Positions 46,863 to 59,140 of a stretch of DNA of 64,000 nucleotides are shown in pieces. Below the pieces are notes generated by a model. The model did not search any database. It worked only from the letters and a program-made list of their open reading frames with translations, and was not told the DNA's origin. The position numbers and the translations under genes were made by a program. Each line of letters starts with the position of its first letter. Positions within the stretch are counted from its first letter, which is position 1. The stretch comes from Corbicula japonica (lineage: Eukaryota > Mollusca > Bivalvia > Venerida > Cyrenidae): positions 3,596,001 to 3,660,000 of the forward strand of contig JAZAYU010000001.1 in the NCBI GenBank assembly GCA_038501625.1, written 5' to 3'.

Positions 46863-49004
46863 TCTCTGTAAAACTGAAATTGTTGGTCTGTTACACTCTG
46901 TCCATATTGATCTTCCCGTTTTGATTTGTTGTAATTTAGACAAGGGTTGCATTCAGATAATAAGCTGATCAGTTTACCGCCCTTATACTGTATTATTTAT
47001 ACTACAGTATTTTCGCTGTTACTGGATAGGGGTGTTTTAAAGAAGTATTAGACCTATAAATAGTGATTAGGGAAGATTCACAAAAGACTGTGTGGATACC
47101 TGACAGCATGTTTTAATCAAAAATCATTAACTTAAGATAACGTTACTTTGCGTGTGTTTTATTTTCGAATGTTTTTATGTTTGGGCCAATGTGAAATCAA
47201 ACTCTTCTTAACAAAATATTACTTGATAAAAGTCTCAGACTTTTACTTGTCTAGTGCCCGATGCATAGTATTCATACAATGAACATGAATCTAAAAGCAT
47301 AATTAAATATTTATAAGACGAAGCAATGTAATTAGTTTTGAACTTTTGAGCTTTCAGTCTCGTCGAATTTATTAAACACTGAATTAAAGATCTGTAATTT
47401 GACCATAACTTGATATGGACTATGCCTTTAAAAGAGCTAGTAGATCTAATACAGTAAATAGTGTGGACTAATTTTTTGATCTACAGTACTTTTACTAAAG
47501 CCTGTAAACAATAAAAAATGTCGTTGCTCTGAACTTTATTTTAAAAAGTCAACACTCACACAATGTGTAATAGTTATATAGAGTATAGATGACCATGTGA
47601 TATACTAGTAAGATAATTATACCACGCACATCCCGGTTTACTGAAATTTTACACGAACGCATCAGAGCAAGTGAATTACTTCAATCACAATTTGTGCATA
47701 ACATAACTGTTTTGTACCATGATGTCGCTGGTAACGTTCATACACAGCGTGAAGTATACATTGTAGTTTATCTTCACATATTATTTTATAGCAAGAACAA
47801 TGAATAAAGAAACAAAGAAAAATCTAAAACGTTGTACAAATGTCTTATTCCACATGGTAAAACATTTTTTAGCTAAGTCATTTGCCTTACGTCCATCCCC
47901 CAGACAGCTATTTAAGTCAACGTTCTCTTGTGTCTAATTGCGACCAGTGTCGTCAGAGTGTGAACTTTCAGTCTGTTGTCTTTTTGTGAATTTACTGTCT
48001 ATTCATGGCTTACAACGCTCAGTTGTGCGCATTGAAATTTCGCGTCAAAGCTTAAATACATGCCATAGAATCCAGAATTCGGATAACATAATTATGTTGA
48101 TGTTGTGGTCAGTAATGGTGCATGAAATGTTTTAGCTATTTTTAAGCCATATATGAGCCGTGTCGTGAGATTTTCGACCTACTGGTCAAAATTTTACATT
48201 TTCAGGTTTTTATGGTGCCATAAAATTAAAACTTTACTTTTGTGGTCATTTTGATATAAAAATCAGGCCTTTATCCAATCTAGAAATGTGTTTATTATTA
48301 TTTTAAATATTTTTAAATATATGTAGTTGAAATCAATATTTATCCCATATGACGTCATCGACGCCAAAACGTTCGCGGAACGTGAAAATTGTTTGAAGTG
48401 CTTCCGCGAGTTAATAATTGTTAAGTTTAAAAGTGACGGTGTAGAAACCCTTTAAAATACTAGTGTAAGGAGCTAACTATCTATCCTTGATAATGATAAA
48501 ATATGATATACAATATAAAAGGTTAGTTTCAAATTGTATTCTTTTTACCGATTCTGTAAGGTTCAAGCTTCAATATGCAAAGAATATTTCAGAAATCCCA
48601 ATGTCCATTAAAATCTTAATATTTATGTCACTTCAGAAATACATTTGCTTAACAGAACCTTTTCTATATTGTGAGCACTGCTACATTTGCAAAATGTTCG
48701 CTATACAACGTAATTGCACAAGCTGTCGTTGGCCGGAATTGGTTTAGTTATGATATGTATAAAATGTAATATTTCATCCCCATTAAATATGTTCGTCCTA
48801 AACAAACATTCTATGAGGAGTTTTTGCAATATTGTTTTATGTTATTATGAATGCACAAAAAAGCTCGGCGAAATCGAATTAGCGGCACTCCGACTGATGT
48901 CAAAATTTGCCGTACATTTCGCAAGTATTTTATTTTCTTTCGCGGACACATGAAGGTCCGTATATCTATAAAATAGACGGATAGCTCCAACTCACTAAGC
49001 TTTT

Positions 49005-50130
49005 TTGTGTCGCCTGCGATAGCAGGTAGACACATAGGGATCCTATTGTCCGGCGGCGTCGTCTTCGTTCGCCTATAACTTTGAAAGTACTTGTCCTATT
49101 CACTTGGTACTTGGAATATATCATCAGCACAAACAATGCCATCTGTGATGACAAGAATGATAACTCCACTTTCAAAATTTTTTGAGTTATGCCCCTTTCA
49201 AATGCAACTTTAACCTGAAACTTAATGTTGCCTATAACTTTGGAAGTACTTGTCCTGTTCATTTCATACTTGGCATACGTTATCAGCATGATCAACAACA
49301 TTGGTAACAAAAGAATCATTACTCCTGTTTGATTATATTTTGAGTTATGCCCCTTTCAAATGCAACTTTAACATGAAACTTAATGTTGACTTTAACTTTG
49401 AAAGTAATTGTCCTATTCACTTGATATTCAAAATAATCATCTTCATGAACAGTGTCATTATGAAGAACAATAATGATAACTCCTGCTGGACTATTTTATG
49501 AGCTGTGTCCCTTTAATATACAACTTTAACATGAAACTTAATGTTGCCTATAACTTTTAAAGTACTTGTCCTGTTCACTCTTCGAATATATCATCTTCAT
49601 GAACAACAACAACATTGGTTACAACGAGAATCATAAGTCCTGTTTGACTATTTTTTTTTCAAATGCAAATTTCACATGAAACTTAATGTTGCATATAATT
49701 TGAAAGTACTTGACCTATTCATTGAATACTTGGATTGTATCATCAACATGAACAGTGCCGTCGACAACTATAAAAAAAACTCCTGTTTGAATATTTTATG
49801 AGTTATGTCCCTTTCAAATGCAACTTTAACATGAAACTTAGTGTTGCCTGTAAAATGGAAAGTACTTGTTCAATTCACTTAATACTTTGAATAACTCATC
49901 TGCGTGCACAAACCAATTTGTGAAGATGATAACTCGGGTTTCACCATTATTATAGTTATTCCCCTTTTAAATGCAATTTAGATGACACATGTGTTCAGTG
50001 GTATAGTATTGAAATCAACTTAAATAAAATATTTTTATTATATATGATTAAACATAGGCCCACATTTCAACTTTTTCCATGCAGGCGACACATGTGTTCC
50101 GCGGAACACAACATTCTAGTTAAAAAAAAA
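49005..50130. mobile_element. TGTGTCGCCTGC-ended array element, about 157-bp unit, 6 copies
   Basis: The left end TGTGTCGCCTGC (followed by a GCGATAGCAGGTAGACACAT hairpin) is inverted at GCAGGCGACACA near 50085, then TGTGTTCCGCGGAACACAAC. Between are about six units with AACTTTGAAAGTACTTGTCC, TATTCACTT.ATACTTGGA, CATCAGCATGAACA, ATAACTCCTGTTTGA, TGAGTTATGCCCCTTTCAAA and ACATGAAACTTAATGTTGCC. The architecture matches the elements at 20151 and 25910. Confidence 0.85.
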
Positions 50131-51039
50131 CATGTGACTTTTTTTAAGAATATTTATTTCAGTTTAATGAATAAAATGTGTAGATTCGTTTTAAACCGTA
50201 ATAGGGAATAAGAAAGAAGTCAGGAAATATGGTTATGACGTGTACGTTCGCTTTATGCGTATGTTGTATTTGTTTTGTTTTTATAACGTAAGTGAGCGTT
50301 TTTATTTTGATGTCATATGACATTCAATACAACGTGTTTATTTTTAGTTTTTTAATCAGTTTTTCATATATATATAAATTTAGAAAACACAATTACGCAT
50401 ATCACAATTTTCCAACTAATGGCTAATTACTTGTAAATAGTCCAGCGGCTGTTCCTACTCGGGCTAGTCAGACAATGGCTGACACTAAATAGTCCCAATT
50501 TTTTTGCCTTTTGGGGGCATTAAATGGCTAGTATGGCCTGAAAGGAACATGTAAAGTAAATGAGATGCTTTTACTGACACACTGATAGCAAATTTATGTT
50601 TGGAAATGCAGTATATGAAAAAAGGCCCTGGTTTTAGGACGGCATATGTAAAACAGTTTTGAAGTTCACACAGAAGTGAAAAAAACAGACCACCGGTTTC
50701 AAGGTGTCAAATCTCTGTTAATTGATACATGACCCCTACTTTTCTTGCTGGAAATGGACAGTAGAAACAATTAGCTTTAAAAGCATGTAAGTTAGCCCTT
50801 ATTAAAATGGTACCAGCTATGATTGCCAGCCTTTTGAAACATGTCATGTTTACTATAGTTTATATAGGGAAGTCTATTTACAGGTCTTACACCTAATTAA
50901 TACCGAAATCATTGTTACATAATGCAACGCAAATGTTTCTCAGAAAATGTAACACTTTCAATAAAAGCGTTGTGTTTTACTGTGGCCGTTGATATGTCTC
51001 GTCTTGAATTTCGGTGGAATGAAATTTCGAACGTGGTTC

Positions 51040-51270
51040 TAAAATTATCGTCTCTCAACGAACAAGCCACCAGGCGGCAGCACCTCTCGTACTTTCGCGA
51101 CCTCGCTTCGGTGTTTCGCGTATTTGCATCGTGTTTTCGCGTTTTCGTGGCCTCGCCCTCAGGACAGAGAGAGCTAGGAAACTTGAAATCATGATGGAGA
51201 TCGCGAAAGTAGGAAGCGATGGCGCGATATTAATATTGCACTCTCTCATCGTACTTTCGCGCTCTTATGC
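51040..51270. repeat. GC-rich TTTCGCG-word cluster
   Basis: CTCTCGTACTTTCGCGACCT, GGTGTTTCGCGTATTTGC, GTGTTTTCGCGTTTTCGTGG, ATCGCGAAAGTAGGAAGC and CATCGTACTTTCGCGCTC occur within 230 bases in both orientations. It is locally GC-rich in an AT-rich setting. The open frames here follow from the composition and are not counted as genes. Confidence 0.6.
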
Positions 51271-51510
51271 GGCATATAAACATTTGCACTCAGTCATATC
51301 ATAGCCGAAATCGAACCAAATGCGATACCTTTATTTCTTTATCATTATATCTGAAGACGGTCACACTATTTCAAATTAATATGTCGTCGCTTTAATGTAA
51401 TGGTCATTTTATGACTGCCTTATTATCAGTCTGTAAAGCTGCCTATTCACAGTTTCAGGGTGGAATACTTCAATGTCTCAGATGTGGTGTATATCAACTG
51501 TACTGGATTT

Positions 51511-51604
51511 GAGATCAGTCTCAAATCTCAAGGATCTGATTGGCTGAAATGGCGACTGGTCGCCATTTCAGCCAATCAGATGCTTGAGATTTGAGACTGA
51601 TCTC
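51511..51604. repeat. CCAAT foldback repeat, short copy
   Basis: GAGATCAGTCTCAAATCTCA through GATTGGCTGAAATGGCGACT is followed by its inverse ending TTGAGACTGATCTC. Both arms are intact; the outer AAGGTTATAAAA ends are missing. Confidence 0.9.
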
Positions 51605-52629
51605 CAGATCTGCTGTGTAATCATGGTTATACCTAATTTCTCTGAAATTGTGGACATGCTACAAACTAGGGACAGTTGTGAGTGTATTTTGTCGCGTTAT
51701 TAAGGCTGTAACAACTTCCACTTTGAATATATTCTCGCGGAGGTTGACTGTGTAAGAATATAAAAATCACATCACTCTTTTGCAGGTCTTATAGTTTAAA
51801 TGATAAATTTTGATTATTGAAAACAACCTGAATTAATATTTCGTACGATACATTACCCATGCTACCAGGCATTTTAAAATGTTACAGGCTTAGACCACGA
51901 ATCGAACCCTTATCACGACAAAATAAAGCCGATATATGTTATATAAACGGAAGCAGATGAAATAGCGTTTCTTAAGGAGTGCGTTATTTTCGCCTTCATC
52001 CAAAGCAAACATATCGTTTATCAAATCTTGCCTGTCAATTGTTCATTCTCATGAACAACTCGTCATGACAGGATGTCCAATATGCGTCTATTACAATAGA
52101 TTCTCGCAAATAATGAAGTGTCTCGACTGGCATTGATTGGTCTGACTCTTTGCTTGAGCATGATCAAATTCAGACAATTTCATTAATAATTGTTTTAGCA
52201 AATATTATCGGAGCAAAGAAATTGCTGTCAAGATGTTTCTTTTTCTGTTTTGTCCAATAGTAAGAGCAGTTAAGAGATACCGTTTTCAGCATTTAAGGTT
52301 GATAGGAAATCCCAGTTAGATATATTCACGTCATATGGCTGAAAACAGAGTAACATTAACCCTCCAAGCTTCTAGTTAAACTTATTATAATATATTGACT
52401 CGGTGCCTACTGATGATAAATTTTTTATCATTCAATTTCAGTTATTGTCCCGAATCACAGACAAAAGTAGACTCAATGCGACAAATGTATTAACAACCGT
52501 GGATAGTGTTCAACACTCCCCTTAGACTTCTTCGAAAATGGTACACTTATAAAATACAAAATGTACTAACAAGGCTTCGAAGATTTGAGTCGATGAGGTT
52601 TTTCTTGCGGTAATACCGAAAAATGACGC

Positions 52630-53420
52630 TACAAGCCACGCGGTATGGCCACACTGAGTCACTTCATAAACAAGATGAAAGGGGATCTTTGAAAGCTAAT
52701 GAACACGACAAATGTGAAAATATTGCAAGTGTGTTTGTTCATGGGCAGTCATATAAATGCATATTACTACCCACGCTGCCTAGCCCGGTTTGAGCACAAC
52801 TCAATATTTACACAATTGTACAGTTCAATTTCGATTTATACCAAACGACGGTCGCATAACCTTCAACTGGTTAATTTAATGTTGAACGGCGTAAAGTGCC
52901 TAGAGGAAAGAATGGGTTTGCCCTTAATGAAAAAAGAACAATTGCGTAACTGATCACAATCAAATTTTGACAGGATATCTGAGAATATAAAGCATGCATA
53001 CACAGATAATGTCAATGGGAAAAATTAAAAGCAGTATATCCTTGAGGTTATTAAACACAAAGTCCAGAGCTATACTGGCTGTGATATTGAAACCATCCAT
53101 CTTAAAATAGCCCGAAATATCAAACTTGAAAGTAAAGTAATTTTAAAAGTACTACTAGTTTAAACGTACATGTATAAGCGTCAAATGACCATCAAATTAC
53201 TTAGTTAATAACAGACTGAGCACTGACTGAATGTAGGGGGGGTGGATACATTGGTCAAACGATACAGTAACTGCGATATCAAAATAGATGAAAAGGAAAT
53301 TTTAAAGCCAATCGCTTTGATTGAGCCTTTTCGTCGGCAGAAATGGAGATGCATTTAACTGCCTAAGCTGCCTAGCCCCGGTTTGAGCTCTACTCAAATT
53401 TACACTAATAAAGATAACTT
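52630..53420 (+). repeat. Dispersed GGGCAG repeat, second copy
   Basis: It has ACAAATGTGAAAATATTGCA, TTCATGGGCAGTCATA, GCATATTACTACCCACGC, GATATCTGAGAATATAAAGC, GAAACCATCCATCTTAAAAT and a second start near 53320. It matches 22480-24460 without the hAT insertion, including across the insertion point. Confidence 0.8.
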
Positions 53421-55330
53421 GCTTTTATTCTTGGAAATTTAAGGTGGTGCAGTCTTTAATCTGGTGTAAATCCCTAGTGGCAAATATGTTTTTTCCTCAT
53501 ACCTGTCAAAGATAGTGACCCAACATGCTCTTTTTAAATGTGTATGTGATGTCTTCTACTGTATTTGAAGTTCTTCTTTTAAGCTTATGCTCTTTCTCTT
53601 CTTTATGTCAGATTGTGTTTTCTGAATGTGTTTTGTTGTTTTGTTATAAATATATTCTTGCTTTTCCGTTGGTGTTACAATGTAGCAATGAAATTTTATT
53701 GAATATTACATTAATTGAATTTAATTGAAATTGGAAATAAATGCGACTAGAACCATTCAAGTGCCCTAAAAGAACATACGAAAAGGTTTATGTAATTGAA
53801 ACTTCACTTAACTTTTATAAAGCGGATATTACTCATTTTATCTCTTCTTATCTCAATAGATGTACATGGAGGCTCAATGTTCGCATGCTTCAGGCTGCGC
53901 TGACTGCTACAATCCCTAAAGATTGCACAAAACAACTTGATCTTTATCACAGGACATTGGTAACCAAATACAGTAAAGACAACAATGCCAGATTTGCGTG
54001 AGGAATATTTTAAGGCCACCACACTTCACACAAATTATGCTTAGCCTATAATGGTAAATTATAATCAGATATTGTATAGTCAGGATGTAGAAGGTAGATT
54101 ACGACATACTAGCTGTTACCCTCAGTAAATAAATTAAGAATTTACACACTTACTTACGTATGTACGTACATACGTACATATTTATGTTCTATTAAAAACA
54201 CTAAACATGTTAATAGCGTCATTCAACTGCTCTGTACGTACAATGACAAATAGACAATTGTTCAAAAACAAGCAAAATGAAAATCCCACACCGATATATG
54301 TTCAAAGCAATTACAGTAACTATAAATTACAGTTTGGCTTACATGTTGTTTTTGTCTAAAACAACAATCCCCTGTTGCCAATGATCTCATGTCAATCATT
54401 TATCGAATGCATTAAAACCGAGTAGTCTGGAAGTAAGAAGATAGAGGGCTTTATTAACAGACAGGTCGGATTTTGGCATCACCTCAATATCTGTGGTCAG
54501 GAATTAAGATATTACTTTTGGATAAGCTTTGGCAAATTTGCCGATAATTGCCACTTCAATTAGATGTTATAAATTGCATCTGGGATAAATGTGGATATTC
54601 TTTGTTGCGTTATGATTATTTCTCAAAACGGAAATCGATGTCTGTCCGTGCAGGATTGGAAACGTTTAGAAGCGGAGAAAGTTGTAGTATCTAATACTTT
54701 AACTTTGCGATTTAGATCATTTGTTCTGCCGGAACTATAACTATGTCATCAGAGACCAAACCATATCCCGTAAACTATATGTGATAAAATTCAGAAAGCT
54801 TAAAATAGGTTTCTCGTTGTCGTTGTCCTGGTTCGATGACCGGCGGGGGTTTACAGTTATTTGCAATTCAGAGTACATGCAGAGCTGTTTGTGCAGTGTG
54901 GCGGCCGCAGAATGTCTTACCGTACAAATCAGCCTGTACTGTTTTCAGTATATAATTGGTTTCCAGTGTTTCATAATGACGAAAACTTCATTTCGAAACA
55001 TGACATCAAGCCAACAAAAAATTCCTTTCGTCATTTTTTTTCGTTTAGATACAAGTTTGAACACGTGATTCTTCATAGTATCAACACACCACCTGATGTT
55101 TGTATAACTCGCGGACTGATCCATTGGCGTAAATATATTATTTGTTGATGTCCGCATGCTTGTATATTCTATGCTATTTAATTCAATAAAATGTTGAAAT
55201 TCAATATTACATGGACCTGACAAATATGACGCGCTGAATGACGGCTAACTACTGCTTTTATTTGAACCCATTAAAATAAACCAAACCATTAAGGCCCATG
55301 ATAAGATCAGCAATCAACATGAAGCTAATA
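53421..55330. other. Non-coding or unassigned region
   Basis: Overlapping open frames occur on both strands at 53525-54020 and 54720-55220, but none shows a family motif or exon borders. One frame at 54861-55148 and a second at 54721-55068 overlap out of phase. TACGTACATACGTACAT at 54160-54180 is a short palindromic run. Confidence 0.4.
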
Positions 55331-55369
55331 GAATGCCGCCCCTACACTAATTCACAGTAGAAATAATAA

Positions 55370-55470
55370 AATTTTGACAGGGGATCTGAGAATATCAAGC
55401 ATACGCATCGCAGCAAAATCTAATAATGGGATAAAGAGATAACCAAACAAATTGTTAAAGACATTGCAGA
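55370..55470 (+). repeat. Dispersed GGGCAG repeat, fragment
   Basis: TTTTGACAGGGGATCTGAGA and CAAGCATACGCAT match the central part of 52630-53420. Confidence 0.6.
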
Positions 55471-55889
55471 GAAGGTGCAGGAAGTGTAATGACATTTACG
55501 CCAAATTGATTAAAATGATCAAAATACCCTTATATATTAATTATCATTTATCTGTTGTGGAATACAAGTAAATTGTCTGCAAAAAAGTCCCTAGATAGCA
55601 ATGATATATTGTTAACAGTACAGAAACATCTTCAATTTTGGTTTTTAAGTTGTTAGTCTGACAATGCAATTCTTAATTACGAAAACTTATTGGCTACTAT
55701 ACCTTTAACATTATCCATACTGTCGACAGTTTGCAGTAAAGACAGGGTACACCCTGTTATTTCTTAAAGATGACAGCAATATTTCAATATACATGTCATT
55801 TTCAAATGCTATTTTTCTGTCGAATAGTATTATATATTTATACGTGTTCCACGCATCTAGAGCTACGTTCGCATATTAAAAAGTTATTC

Positions 55890-56035
55890 TGCCTTTACCT
55901 TGGAGCGAACCAGCACCGTCAGGCGACAGCGCCTGGCCCTGAATCCCGACGACGCAACCAATTGAGCTAACCGGGACAACCCCGAAAAGGTTGATCAGAT
56001 AGCCCTGATATACGTTATCATCACTGCACGACATC
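55890..56035 (-). mobile_element. tRNA-derived SINE-like unit, copy 1
   Basis: On the minus strand GGTTAGCTCAATTGGTT is an RNA polymerase III A-box and TGGTTCGCTCC a B-box, about 60 bp apart. Between them is a CAGGCGCTGTCGCCTGA hairpin, like a long variable arm. A non-tRNA part (TGATATACGTTATCATCACT on the plus strand) is shared with copy 2. Confidence 0.75.
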
Positions 56036-56136
56036 GATAACACGTTATTTTACTGATAACAGTACTGACTATATGTACGGGAAGACGTTTTACGACCGCC
56101 ACACTGCACAAATAGCGCTACTGTGAAATTCAAATA

Positions 56137-56292
56137 ATATTGCCTCTACCTGGGAGCGAACCTGCACCGTCACGGCGACAGCGCTTAACCTGCAATTCCG
56201 AAGACGCAAGCAATTTGTCTAGCCTTGACAACCTCAAAAAAGTTGATCGAATAGCCCTGATATACGTTATCATCACTGCACGACATCGGTAA
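56137..56292 (-). mobile_element. tRNA-derived SINE-like unit, copy 2
   Basis: This is a diverged relative of copy 1 about 245 bp away. The B-box (GGTTCGCTCC) and the CTGTCGCCGTGACGG part are kept, and the A-box is eroded (CTAGACAAATTG). The shared body includes AGCCCTGATATACGTTATCA and CACTGCACGACATCGGTAA. Confidence 0.7.
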
Positions 56293-57124
56293 GATTTTCA
56301 TTCGTAAAAATAAATGAAATTATTTACGTTTCGAATAATACGAACTTGACGGTAATTGTCAGTGTGGGGGAAAGGGGCGTGTATCTCTCGTGCGATTAGG
56401 CTATTTAAGTGTTGGTTTTATCTGTGTACACCATTCGAGGCGTTTCTATTCAGCGGTAAACATGTCGGCACCCGCCCACCCGCCCTATAGGTTGTAAATA
56501 TTTTTTGGATGGCTGTCGATGTTTAACAGAACTTTCAGAGAATAAATCGAAACATGGATGTAAATAAAGTGTTTATTTTTGTTTCAGGTGTTTCGAGTTT
56601 GGTGTTTTCTCTTAGTGTCATAAACAATATATTTATTTATCATGTAAGAAATTTGGATATTTTAAGGCCATTCACTAGTTTCAGGTTCGAGTGGTACTAT
56701 TAGATGAAGCTTTATCCAGATGTGTTGAAAGTTTTCCGTTCGTCTGCTGGACTGATAAATAGCCAGAGCTACTGATGTCAGCTTTTCATTCGGACGGTTC
56801 GCACAGTACAGGCTCACTGATTCTTCCTCTGTTTGGACAGTTTTTGAGCAACTTGCACTTGGACTATATACACATTTGAAAAATTTAATGTATATTACCG
56901 CTGAATACAACGACCTAATCCTAGTTTTTGTTTGAGTTTTTTACGTATTATGAGATAAGGAAATAATTTATTTACTCACGTTAAAGTGAGTAAGGTAATT
57001 TACTATGAACTTGTATCACTTTGTTTTAACAATTTATGAGATTCAAAACATTTTAAATACAGAATACTTAAGTAACATATATTTATTTTTGGGTCGTTTA
57101 AATGTATATTAAACCAGTTTTGCA

Positions 57125-57170
57125 GGTTTATATATGGGCAGTCATACAAATGCATATTACTACCCATGGT
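57125..57170 (+). repeat. Dispersed GGGCAG repeat, fragment
   Basis: TATGGGCAGTCATACAAATG followed by CATATTACTACCCATGG matches 52738-52778. A short GTT microsatellite follows at 57592-57610. Confidence 0.7.
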
Positions 57171-57759
57171 ATGGTTATTTTTAACATTCGAAGGTAAGAA
57201 CAGACTACTGTCTACGTGTACGTACTTCCCCCGCCCCCCACCCCCTGAGTTATGATGAATATACAATATGAGAATTTAAACCAAGGTTTTGAAGCCTATG
57301 TGTTATATTGTGATGATTACATTTGTTTCTTATATTTCAATAGAACGATTTTCTGTCGTTCAGGATGTTGTAAGAATTGTAGACAGTTTGTGCATGGAAT
57401 GATGGTTCTGGACTTTGATTCGTGGAAGCTTCGCTTCATTTTTTTTAAATTTACTTGGAATAGTGTTAAGTGACGGACACGTTTATCACCATTACAAAGG
57501 TGAAACTTTTTTTTGAGAACCATCATGTTGTTTTCAGTTGTGCAAACTAATTGAATAAAAGTAGTCTGTTCTACCAACCCTATTTCGGAGTTTGTTGTTG
57601 TTGTTGTTATAGTTTTCGTGAAGAAAACATGTTATAAGTTAAACAATAAATAATTTAAATTTGGCTGAATGAAATGAAAGAAAATATAAGTTCTTTTCAT
57701 CTTGGATAGCTTCATTTCTTTATTGTGCTTGACAATGCCATCTTCACTTAAGCTTATTT

Positions 57760-58210
57760 CAATATCTTAGCTAAAATAGCAAATTGGATATTTTTCAATC
57801 ACCCCATGGATATATACTGACTTCTGGTTTTTAATTTTTGCCTTTGACTTTTCCAAGATATGCAGTGTATTAATATAATTCTCAGATCTCTTGTCAAAAT
57901 TCAATTCTATTCAGTTTCTTCAATTGTTCTTTTATTTCTGGTGAACCGATGCTTTTTTTATATCGGGCCTTTACCCAATTCATCTTGGAATGGCGTTAAT
58001 CTGAAAATACCGAATTGAACGTTCTGAGTTGACCGATAAATGCATACCATCGTTTGGGATTGATAAAAATTGTACTGTTGACTATTGTAAATATTGAGTT
58101 GCATTCAACCCGGGGCTTGGCGGCGTCCGCTGTAGTATGCATTTCCATTACTCCCCATGAGCAGACTAAATCAAACCGAGCCTGCAATATTTTCATATTT
58201 GTCAAGTGCC
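57760..58210 (-). repeat. Dispersed GGGCAG repeat, inverted copy
   Basis: Read on the minus strand it gives ACAAATATGAAAATATTGCA, GGCTCGGTTTGATT, ATGGGGAGTAATGG, GCATACTAC, CCCCGGGTTGAATGCAACTC and GAGATCTGAGAATTAT, the same order as 22550-22960. Confidence 0.8.
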
Positions 58211-58389
58211 GTTGCTTTCAAATTTCGTTTACATTAATTTCTAAAGATTTATGTGCTTTTGCATGCAACATTCTCAAGTTGAAGGTTGGGATGGCTGAGA
58301 GCTAATACACCGTGAAACTTTAACTCTTAAAAGATTATCTGTAAAAATAAATGTCGTTTAGAAACTTACAATTATACGGGTTCTGGTAA

Positions 58390-58480
58390 CATTTAGCTCG
58401 ACTATTCTGCTATCATACTTACTCAGCGTCGTCGTCGGTGTCGGCGTTAGTGTCGGCGACCAGTTAAACAAAATATGCAT
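58390..58480 (-). repeat. Solo tail of the GCTCGACTATTC element family
   Basis: AGCTCGACTATTCTGCTATC, GTCGTCGTCGGTGTCGGCG and GTTAAACAAAATATGCA are the inverse of the 27690-27773 tail. Confidence 0.7.
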
Positions 58481-58979
58481 TTGATTTATTAAATATTATA
58501 CTCTTATACATTTTTTTCTCTCTTTTAAACATATCTAAGTAATTTAAATCTCTTGCTGTCTATGAAAAACACAACGGCCATCCAGAAATAGTTTAATTTA
58601 TATTCTGTTTGCTTCGATCTGTTGTGGAGTCTAGACGTAGAATAAAATTATGACGAAGATGGCATTTTAAGCACGATCGAGCATAGAGTCAGCATCGCGT
58701 GCTTACTTGTATTTCCTAAACTGAGCAAATCGTATGTTGCTCACACATCACTAATCGCCATCAATGTATGTAAAGGAACTTTTTTTTCTATTCTCACGCA
58801 TAAAAGATAGAAACAATAGCATACATAACATTTCAATGTTATGAATTTTGTCAATTGATTACGGCGTCTAAATTCCTTCTTTAGGTAAGTGAATTAAATC
58901 AGGAATTGCCACACTCAGAAAAAACAGCCTCTCCACACATTCAAGAAGAAGAACAAGAAGAAGAAGAAGAAGAAGAAGA

Positions 58980-58984
<5 letters not shown>

Positions 58985-59058
<74 letters not shown>
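58985..59058. repeat. AG microsatellite 1
   Basis: About 36 AG units follow a run of AAG units (58947-58983). It sits inside a copy of the GCATATCAGGAATGG repeat, at the left border of the tandem duplication. Confidence 0.97.
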
Positions 59059-59059
<1 letters not shown>

Positions 59060-59140
59060 ATGGTTAATAAAATGATCAGTTTAAAAAAACACCACAAACA
59101 ATTAACAAAAATGAGAACCTGAGGGGTTATCGCCTTGAAA

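Larger units (their letters stand above)
45925..48999. other. NARS2 3' UTR and following non-coding region
   Basis: No gene is supportable. The first 930 bases are probably NARS2 3' UTR and contain the short foldback at 46158-46312. Beyond about 46880 the sequence is AT-rich and unique-looking, with no exon-like frames. Confidence 0.55.

Noticed and set aside
53525..54001. Frames of 67 and 86 codons
   Set aside because: Low-complexity or AT-driven composition, no motif and no exon structure.
54721..55223. Overlapping frames of 92-115 codons on both strands, one with a GVYSYLQF phrase loosely recalling TNF-type domains
   Set aside because: No other family residues, no splice borders in phase, and competing frames of equal length; not supportable as a gene.
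58915..59097. Open frame made of alternating Ser-Leu residues on the minus strand
   Set aside because: It is only the translation of the AG microsatellite with flanks.
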